Source: Campylobacter sp. RM16192
GTDB lineage: Bacteria; Campylobacterota; Campylobacteria; Campylobacterales; Campylobacteraceae
Direction of reading: 5' to 3'
NCBI RefSeq assembly: GCF_004803855.2
Contig: NZ_CP012552.1
Span: 124,001-188,000 of the forward strand
Length of the DNA: 64,000 nt
The translations under genes were made by a program, and so were the position numbers. Below, piece by piece: positions 57,975-64,000 of the stretch. The first letter of the stretch is position 1. The number at the start of each line of letters is the position of its first letter. The notes under the pieces were generated by a model, which did not search any database, was not told where the DNA came from, and worked only from the letters and a program-made list of their open reading frames with translations.

Positions 57975-58686
57975 AGAGCTCATCTTGAATAACAGGAGTA
58001 AACTCTTCCCATCTAAGCTTTGTTTTTGCTGTTGGCATCTTGCTTTGGAACGGCTCTTTTTTCATAGATGCTACGGCAACACTATCGCCTTCGGGTTTAA
58101 TAGGCGCTTCAACTGCCAATAAAACTCTATCGATTTGTATTAAAATCTCCACTAGCTTAGCGTAAGAGTTGAAAAAATTTGCACTTTTATGCTTTTGCAA
58201 AAGTGAAGCAAACTCATCTGCAAAGTTATTTACAACCTCTTTAAATAGTTTTTTGCTAATGTTTTTCGCACCATTAATCTCGTCGTTTAAAAATGTAGCC
58301 ATAATGAGAAATACAAATCCGATAAAATCTTCACTATCTTTGCAAATCTCACTATTGCGGCGATAAGGACTGAGTTTCAGGCACTCTATAGTTCTAAGCC
58401 TGGCCGCTCCATCATCTCTTCCGTCCTCGTAAAATGAGGCGTTAAGAGGTATGTTTGAGTAGGCGAGATCAAATAAAACCTCGTTTTGTTCTTTTAAAAA
58501 AGCATCAAAATCAAATGCTTGTAAATTTTTAAACGCCTGATTCATCTCTTCTGTTAATGGATTTTGCGCTAAATACTCAAGTTGACTTTTCCATATTTTA
58601 AATTTCTCATCATTTTCATGGAAAAATAGAGGAAACGATAAAAATTCATAAAGGTATGCGCGCGCTTTTGTTATATTTTTATCCAT
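57973..58686 (-). CDS. TorD-family redox-enzyme chaperone
   Basis: A 237-residue all-helical protein of the TorD/DmsD/NarJ family, which hold molybdoenzyme precursors and their Tat signals until the cofactor is in. The pattern ARAYLYEFLSFPLFF at the start, then NASFYEDGRD (about 77-86) is typical. Overlap of eight bases with the ferredoxin-like gene, and selAB next to both, point to formate dehydrogenase as client, as for the similar C. jejuni Cj1514c. Confidence 0.8.
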   Translation of the reverse strand: MDKNITKARAYLYEFLSFPLFFHENDEKFKIWKSQLEYLAQNPLTEEMNQAFKNLQAFDFDAFLKEQNEVLFDLAYSNIPLNASFYEDGRDDGAARLRTIECLKLSPYRRNSEICKDSEDFIGFVFLIMATFLNDEINGAKNISKKLFKEVVNNFADEFASLLQKHKSANFFNSYAKLVEILIQIDRVLLAVEAPIKPEGDSVAVASMKKEPFQSKMPTAKTKLRWEEFTPVIQDEL

Positions 58687-60349
58687 TTAATATATCCTTG
58701 TGCATAGCTTCGATTTGTGCTTTTACCATTACTTTTGCCTTGCAATCAGAGCAGCAATATAGAGTTTTTAGCTTAACCGGATCGTTTGCAAATTTAGGCG
58801 ACATAATCGCAGCGATTTTTTCGACAGCTTTTTTGGTTGCAAACTCTTTGCCACACTCTATACATGCGAACAATTCATCTTTAGCAAGTTCGTTGTATAC
58901 GAAGTATTCGGGCGTAAGTTCTATTTGACCTCGTTTTAATACTATCGTATCTTTCTCTGCGCAGCTTAACTCGCAATATCCGCAGTTGGTGCAAATGCTT
59001 GGGTTAAACATTATCGAGTTTGTTTTACTATCTGCTACTAACGCGCTTACGTTACACGCTCCGACACAGCTTAGACATAAAGTACAGCTATCGCGGTTTA
59101 TCTCTACTGTTCCGTAGCTGATATTTTCTCCGGTTTTTACCACTCCTAAATTTTCGCCTCCGACAAACCACTCTAAGCGTTTTGCAAAAATTTCGCGTTT
59201 AGGCATAGCGTATTCGCTCATTGAATGTTGCGAACCATCTATTAAAGAGGCTCTTTGTAGGGCATCTTTTAGTTCGCTTTCATTCATCGCTACTTCAATT
59301 GCTTGGCGGTTAAATTTGATGTTATAAATTTGATTGACGATTAAGATCGCATCCTTTGTGCCTTTGCTTACAAAGTCCGTATAAAAGATCACACTAGAAC
59401 CGCTCTCTTGCAAAAGAGTCATAAAGTGAGATTCATGAAGCCATTTCTCTCCCTCTATTGCAAATGGAAGTACGTTTTGAGGTAGTTTTAGACTTAATTT
59501 TTCTAAATCCATTTTCTTTGGAATTATAAGCGGAATTTTACCTTTGTACATCTTTGCAGTATTGACAAACGAATTTCTAGGCATATGCGAATAATCAAGC
59601 GCTCCACTAGGGCATACACTAATACATCCTCCACAGCCCAAACAGTCTATATGAGAGAATACAAGGTGTTTTGTCTCATCTTCTTTTAGTATTGCAACTG
59701 TAGGGCATATTTCAGCACACCTACCGCAAATTTCTTGCCTTCTTTCATGGTATTGACAGATTGTCGAGTCGTAGCTTATATGGGTTTTGTATTGAAATCT
59801 TGGACTTTTTTCGTTTAGTAAATTTAAAGCATCTTCATCGCTCATATTAGCGATTTCATAACAGCCACTCTGTTTTAGCATATAATCTCTTGCGTTTTCA
59901 ACGAGCAAAAAGTCGCAATCTATCTCAAATTCATCGTTTGCACGAAGTACTATGACGCTTAGTTCGCCAGCCGCACCATATAAAAATTTTACTTCAAAGT
60001 GTGTAAGTTCAATAACCTTAAATCCGTTTTCTCTAAGTAGATTAGCTAAATTTTCACGTCCTATGTTGCTTACTAATACTACGTTTTTACCGACGGTTTT
60101 TTCATGGTCCACATCTCTGGCTAGATCAAATGCATTGGCTCTGGCTTCATATAGTAAAAGCGTATTTTTAGCCTTATCAAGCACGCTATCTTCGCTATTT
60201 TTTAAGTAAAAATTTATTTCGTTAGCTACTATATTTGCCTTTAGTTTTGGCGAATTTGATACAAGGTATTCGCCCTCTTTTGATATATCAATCTGCTCAT
60301 TTAGCATAATGGTATCGTCAAAATCGTTATAAAAGCCAAATTCTTTCAT
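58679..60349 (-). CDS. Multi-cluster 4Fe-4S ferredoxin-like protein
   Basis: From ATG 60349 (GGGAG upstream; an earlier in-frame TTG is unlikely) the protein has 556 residues. An N-terminal domain of about 180 residues without cysteines of note is followed by two ferredoxin pairs: CGRCAEICP with CLGCGGCISVCPSG, and CTLCLSCVGACN with CTNCGYCELSC, so about four [4Fe-4S] clusters. The C-terminus has CIECGKEF and CCSDCKAK, a likely zinc or iron knuckle. Proteins of this type accompany formate dehydrogenase genes in Campylobacterota. It could be an electron carrier or a maturation factor. Confidence 0.75.
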   Translation of the reverse strand: MKEFGFYNDFDDTIMLNEQIDISKEGEYLVSNSPKLKANIVANEINFYLKNSEDSVLDKAKNTLLLYEARANAFDLARDVDHEKTVGKNVVLVSNIGRENLANLLRENGFKVIELTHFEVKFLYGAAGELSVIVLRANDEFEIDCDFLLVENARDYMLKQSGCYEIANMSDEDALNLLNEKSPRFQYKTHISYDSTICQYHERRQEICGRCAEICPTVAILKEDETKHLVFSHIDCLGCGGCISVCPSGALDYSHMPRNSFVNTAKMYKGKIPLIIPKKMDLEKLSLKLPQNVLPFAIEGEKWLHESHFMTLLQESGSSVIFYTDFVSKGTKDAILIVNQIYNIKFNRQAIEVAMNESELKDALQRASLIDGSQHSMSEYAMPKREIFAKRLEWFVGGENLGVVKTGENISYGTVEINRDSCTLCLSCVGACNVSALVADSKTNSIMFNPSICTNCGYCELSCAEKDTIVLKRGQIELTPEYFVYNELAKDELFACIECGKEFATKKAVEKIAAIMSPKFANDPVKLKTLYCCSDCKAKVMVKAQIEAMHKDILNG

Positions 60350-60505
60350 TTTTTGTTCTCCCATTATCAAAAACTACTGCATTTTATTATTTATGCCATT
60401 AATAGGTACTGAATTTTTTAATCTATTTTTTATATTAAAGCTAAAGATTGTTTTAGTTTATGATACAATTTGTGCAGTAAAACAAAATTGCTTGGAGAGT
60501 GCTTT

Positions 60506-61843
60506 ATGAGCGAATTTAAGAAGCTTCCGCAGATTGATAAGATATTAAAATGTCCAGAGTTTAAAGATAAAATTTCGTCTTTTGTAACTGAGTTTGCAAG
60601 AGATGAGATAGAGTTTCAAAGAGCTCAAATTTCACTTGGCAAACCATGCGCCGAATTTAAAAAAATTATAAAAAATATCCTAAAAAGATATGAAAAATTT
60701 CAAAGATCATCACTTCAAAAAGTGATAAATGCAACCGGTGTCATAGTGCATACAAACCTTGGAAGAAGCGTTATAGATCAAGAAATTTTAAATAGAGCCA
60801 AAGATATTATATGCTCATATTCAAATTTAGAATATAGCCTTGATAAAGGTGCTAGATCTAATCGTTATGACTATGTCGGATCACTTTTGGCGAATTTATT
60901 TGGTTTTGAAGATGCTATTGTAGTAAACAACAATGCAAGTGCGGTATTTTTGGTGCTAAATACCTTTGCAAAAAACGGCGAAGCCATTATCAGTAGGGGC
61001 GAACTGGTCGAAATCGGAGGCGGTTTTAGAGTGCCTGAAGTGATGCTAAATTCGGGAGCAATTTTAAAAGAGATCGGCACTACAAATAAGACAAATATAG
61101 ATGACTATGAAGGTGCTATTGGCGAAAACTCCAAAATGATTTTAAAAGTGCATCGCTCAAATTTTGATATTGTAGGCTTTAGCGAAGAAGTGGATATGAG
61201 CGAGCTTTCAAATTTAGCTAGAAAACATGAGATATTAGATTATTACGATCTTGGAAGCGGATATATAGGGGCTTTGCCTTATGGACTTGAACATGGAGAG
61301 ATTAGTTTGGCAAGCCTGGCTAAAAATGGCGTCTCGCTTGTTAGCTTTAGTGGAGATAAGCTATTTGGCTCTGTACAGTGCGGAATAATTTTAGGTAAAA
61401 AAGATCTGATAGAAAAGCTTAAGAAAAACCAACTTTTACGAATGCTTCGCGTAGATAAGGTGATAATTTCAATTTTAAGCGAGAGTGTAAAGGCGTATAT
61501 AAACCGTGAATTTGAGCTTATAACCACTTTAAAACATCTTTATAAAAGCATTGACGAGCTTAAAGAGTTGGCGAATAAAATCAATGAAAATTTAAAATCC
61601 CCACTAAAAGTAGTAGATACTAAGACTTTTGTAGGCGGAGGAACTATGCCAAATAAGGCTATTCCTAGTGTGGCCTTAGCTTTAAGAGGTGATGCAAATT
61701 TAAATGAATTGAAATTTAGAGAGAAAAATGTGATCGGTCGCATCGAAAATGGAGAATTTTTACTTGATTTAAGAAGTGTTTTGGATAGCGATTTAAAGGA
61801 GCTCATAGAAGTAATAAACGAGATAGGAGAAGCGAATGAATAG
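60506..61843 (+). CDS. selA: L-seryl-tRNA(Sec) selenium transferase
   Basis: Converts Ser-tRNA(Sec) to Sec-tRNA(Sec) using selenophosphate and PLP. I set the start at ATG 60506 (445 residues, GGAGAG upstream) over an in-frame ATG 36 bases earlier. Motifs: NATGVIVHTNLGRS, NNNASAVFLVL and SFSGDKLFGSVQCG with the PLP lysine. Its end overlaps selB by eight bases. tRNA-Sec and selD are not in this window. Confidence 0.95.
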   Translation: MSEFKKLPQIDKILKCPEFKDKISSFVTEFARDEIEFQRAQISLGKPCAEFKKIIKNILKRYEKFQRSSLQKVINATGVIVHTNLGRSVIDQEILNRAKDIICSYSNLEYSLDKGARSNRYDYVGSLLANLFGFEDAIVVNNNASAVFLVLNTFAKNGEAIISRGELVEIGGGFRVPEVMLNSGAILKEIGTTNKTNIDDYEGAIGENSKMILKVHRSNFDIVGFSEEVDMSELSNLARKHEILDYYDLGSGYIGALPYGLEHGEISLASLAKNGVSLVSFSGDKLFGSVQCGIILGKKDLIEKLKKNQLLRMLRVDKVIISILSESVKAYINREFELITTLKHLYKSIDELKELANKINENLKSPLKVVDTKTFVGGGTMPNKAIPSVALALRGDANLNELKFREKNVIGRIENGEFLLDLRSVLDSDLKELIEVINEIGEANE

Positions 61844-63659
61844 CTTGATAATAGGAACAGCCGGGCATATAGATCATGGTAAGACAGCCCTTATAAAGGA
61901 GCTAAACGGCTTTGAAGGAGATAGACTTGAAGAGGAGAAGAAGCGTGGCATCACGATAGATCTTAGCTTCTCAAATTTAAGCAGAGGCGATTCAAATATC
62001 GCTTTTATTGATGTGCCCGGTCATGAAAGCCTGGTTAAAACTATGATAAGTGGCGCATATGGATTTGACGCTTGCTTGTTTGTCGTGGCGGCAGATGATG
62101 GGCTTATGCCTCAAAGCTTAGAGCATTTACAAATTTTAAATTTACTTAGCGTAAAGTCTTTGATAGTCGCGATAACAAAGAGTGATTTGGTTTCTAAAGA
62201 GCTTTTAGACCAAAGAGAGAATGAGATAAGAGAGGCTATAAAAAGCTATCAAAATCTTGAAATTTTAGAAATTTTTAGAGTCAGTATAAAAGATAAATCC
62301 AGTATTGACGAGCTTAGAAACTATCTTTTTACTTTACAAGCCAAAAAACTTAGCGAAGATGGTGTTTTTCGCTACTACATAGATAGGGTATTTAGTGTAA
62401 AGGGTATCGGAAATGTCGTAACCGGAACCGTGATAGAAGGAAGTGTTAGAAAAAACGAGAGGTTATTTAACTACGGTGCAAACAAAGAGGTGCAGGTTAG
62501 AAGCGTTCAGATCCATGATCAATTCGTAGATGTAGCCCATCAAAGTAACCGTGTGGCATTAAATTTAACCGGAATTGAGCTAAGCGAGCTTAAAAAGGGT
62601 CAGTTACTAAGTAAAAAAGGATTTTTTAGAGGTTTTAAAGAGGCTGATTGTATTGTAACTGCAAAAAATTTAATACATAATGAAAGCGTTACTTTTTGTG
62701 TTGGAGCTAGATCAATTAGCGCTAAAGTGCTGATTTTAACTCAGAAAAACGATAGCTATTTCGTGACATTTAAATTTGATAAAGATATGTTTTTAAAATT
62801 TGATGAACCTTTTGTTTTGATAGCCAATTCTCGTGTGATAGGCGGTGGAAGGGTTTTAAATCCTATAAATGAACCGCTTAAAAAACAATTGAAAATCGAG
62901 TTTTTAAATTTCTTGTTCAAAAAGGACTTTGTAAACGCATTTAATATACTTAAAAATTCGCATAAAAACGGCTTTGGTATCATATCTTCGTATCAAAGAT
63001 TCGGTCTTAATCATGAAGAGGCTTTAAAAGCAGCAAGGCAAATTCCAAATTCATACGTAGATGAAAACGCTCTAAATATTTATGATTTAAGCGCTATAGA
63101 TAGAGTAAAAGCCGTAATAAAATTTATGATAGAAAAAAATCAATATGCGATATTTTCAGCCGCATCCGTAGCTTTAAAGCTAAATTGGGCAAGCGAGGAG
63201 CTGTGCCAAAGGGCTATAGATGAGCTAAAAAGTGCGAATCTGATAGCTCAAAATGATGGCGTATATACAAAGATAGGCATTGATATAACGGAACTAAAGG
63301 TAAAGATAGAGGAGAGAATTTATAAAATTTTAGAGAGTGCAAATTTGGCTCCAGATGCACCTTATAATATATACGATGAGCTTGAAATAGATAGGGTAAC
63401 GGGCGATAATGCGCTTAAAAAATTAACCGGAATAAGGCGGGTTGTAAGGCTGGTGCATAATCTTTTTGTAACCACAAAGGCTTTAAACGAGGCTTGTGAA
63501 AAATTAAGAGAGATCATTAAAACAGAAGGTTTTGTAAATGTAGTAAATGCAAAAGAGCGTCTAAATTTGAGCAGAAAGTACGTAATAGCCTATCTTGAAT
63601 ACCTGGACACAATGCCTGATATCATTAAAAATGGCAATGATAGGGTCATCAAAGGGTGA
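61836..63659 (+). CDS. selB: Selenocysteine-specific elongation factor
   Basis: GTPase that brings Sec-tRNA(Sec) to UGA codons marked by a SECIS hairpin. The 607-residue protein has GTAGHIDHGKTAL (7-19), DVPGHESLV, the NKxD equivalent TKSD, EF-Tu-like domains 2 and 3, and a C-terminal winged-helix array (about 390-607) for SECIS binding. Forms an operon with selA, as in C. jejuni. Confidence 0.95.
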   Translation: MNSLIIGTAGHIDHGKTALIKELNGFEGDRLEEEKKRGITIDLSFSNLSRGDSNIAFIDVPGHESLVKTMISGAYGFDACLFVVAADDGLMPQSLEHLQILNLLSVKSLIVAITKSDLVSKELLDQRENEIREAIKSYQNLEILEIFRVSIKDKSSIDELRNYLFTLQAKKLSEDGVFRYYIDRVFSVKGIGNVVTGTVIEGSVRKNERLFNYGANKEVQVRSVQIHDQFVDVAHQSNRVALNLTGIELSELKKGQLLSKKGFFRGFKEADCIVTAKNLIHNESVTFCVGARSISAKVLILTQKNDSYFVTFKFDKDMFLKFDEPFVLIANSRVIGGGRVLNPINEPLKKQLKIEFLNFLFKKDFVNAFNILKNSHKNGFGIISSYQRFGLNHEEALKAARQIPNSYVDENALNIYDLSAIDRVKAVIKFMIEKNQYAIFSAASVALKLNWASEELCQRAIDELKSANLIAQNDGVYTKIGIDITELKVKIEERIYKILESANLAPDAPYNIYDELEIDRVTGDNALKKLTGIRRVVRLVHNLFVTTKALNEACEKLREIIKTEGFVNVVNAKERLNLSRKYVIAYLEYLDTMPDIIKNGNDRVIKG

Positions 63660-63721
63660 TTTCATATCCGTTTAAAAAAAATTATTATAATCCTCGAAAT
63701 TTTTAAAAAAAAGGTAAAAAA

Positions 63722-64000
63722 ATGAAAAAAATTGTTGTAGTCTCTTTGGTTGCTGCTAGTGCGGCTTTTGGTGCGAGCGATGCTCAGATAATGGAATTTT
63801 ATAACGCTATGATAGGCGGAAAACAAGGCGTAAGTATTACAGTAAGCGATCGCCAAAAAGTATCTGATAAATCAGATATAGAGGTAGTTACCGTAACTAT
63901 AAGTGATGGCAAAAACTCTCAGCATGATGTAGTATTTACAAAAGGTGATTTTTTATTTCCTGAAATTTTCGATCTAAAAGAGCACAAATCATACTCTAGA
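63722..64000 (+). CDS. Exported protein, possibly DsbC-like (partial)
   Basis: An ATG at 63722 with AAAGG upstream starts a frame open to the window end (93 codons). It has a signal peptide (MKKIVVVSLVAASAAFGA) and then SDAQIMEFYNAMIGG and VVFTKGDFLFPEIFDL. In C. jejuni a DsbC-like thiol:disulfide protein follows selB (Cj1380), and the visible part fits such an N-terminal domain. The CXXC region, if any, lies beyond the window. Confidence 0.6.
   Translation, partial: MKKIVVVSLVAASAAFGASDAQIMEFYNAMIGGKQGVSITVSDRQKVSDKSDIEVVTVTISDGKNSQHDVVFTKGDFLFPEIFDLKEHKSYSR

Noticed and set aside
60371-60505. tRNA-Sec gene beside selA
   Set aside because: The gap has no cloverleaf-like sequence and is simply AT-rich promoter DNA.

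Overview
The window reads as a stretch of chromosome from a Campylobacter species that is not C. jejuni. It is AT-rich, with dense operons. It carries the futalosine menaquinone genes mqnA and mqnD, a flagellin with a sigma-28 promoter, a Maf protein and a full pseudaminic acid pathway. Several gene orders match C. jejuni as I remember it: fliQ-murB beside recA-eno, cdsA-dxr behind an NFACT gene, and mez-gltX-surA-accCB-dcd leading to pseB. I cannot name the species from sequence alone. I found no tRNA, rRNA, CRISPR array, prophage or intact insertion sequence.

Layout. 0-7 kb: the end of a nicotinate phosphoribosyltransferase, a secreted Sel1-repeat protein, murB, fliQ, mqnD, then recA-eno-ftsB-like-AMIN protein. 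7-11.7 kb: a respiratory module with a long structured leader, an octahaem MccA-type sulfite reductase, and a fusion of rhodanese, hexahaem cytochrome c and membrane cytochrome b. 11.8-14.4 kb: a GntP-family permease and a glycerate kinase, which together could deliver 2-phosphoglycerate to enolase. 14.4-31.1 kb: mostly housekeeping genes (yceI, pldA, mobA, leuC, NFACT/rqcH, cdsA, dxr, uraA, tsaD, cysQ, gltA, an antiporter, bioB, a phosphoesterase, topA).

31.2-46.4 kb is the surface-glycan region. The flagellin gene is followed by three decayed copies of its own 3' end. The maf-pseI-H-G-F-C-B operon is headed by a LicD-like phosphotransferase fused to a Rossmann domain. A divergent three-gene operon encodes an acyl carrier protein, a short-chain dehydrogenase and an AMP-forming ligase. 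Convergent to it lies a licA-licB-licC-GNAT operon. Together these encode choline uptake, choline kinase, CDP-choline synthesis and a candidate phosphocholine transferase beside the flagellin-sugar genes. They sit between dcd and pseB, which I recall as adjacent in C. jejuni, so the block looks like an insertion.

46.4-57.9 kb: dcd, an SDR epimerase, a decaying molybdate-type ABC transporter (solute-binding gene with ATA in place of its start codon, permease frameshifted, no ATPase gene), accB-accC, an SDR, a SurA-like chaperone, gltX, malic enzyme, upp, a small lipoprotein, a flavodoxin-fold reductase and mqnA. 58-64 kb: a TorD-type chaperone, a multi-cluster ferredoxin-like protein, selA and selB, a set expected to serve a selenocysteine formate dehydrogenase encoded elsewhere, and the start of a secreted protein cut by the window edge.

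The best candidates for something undescribed are the rhodanese/hexahaem/cytochrome b fusion paired with MccA, and the combined phosphocholine plus carrier-protein pathway embedded in the pseudaminic acid locus.
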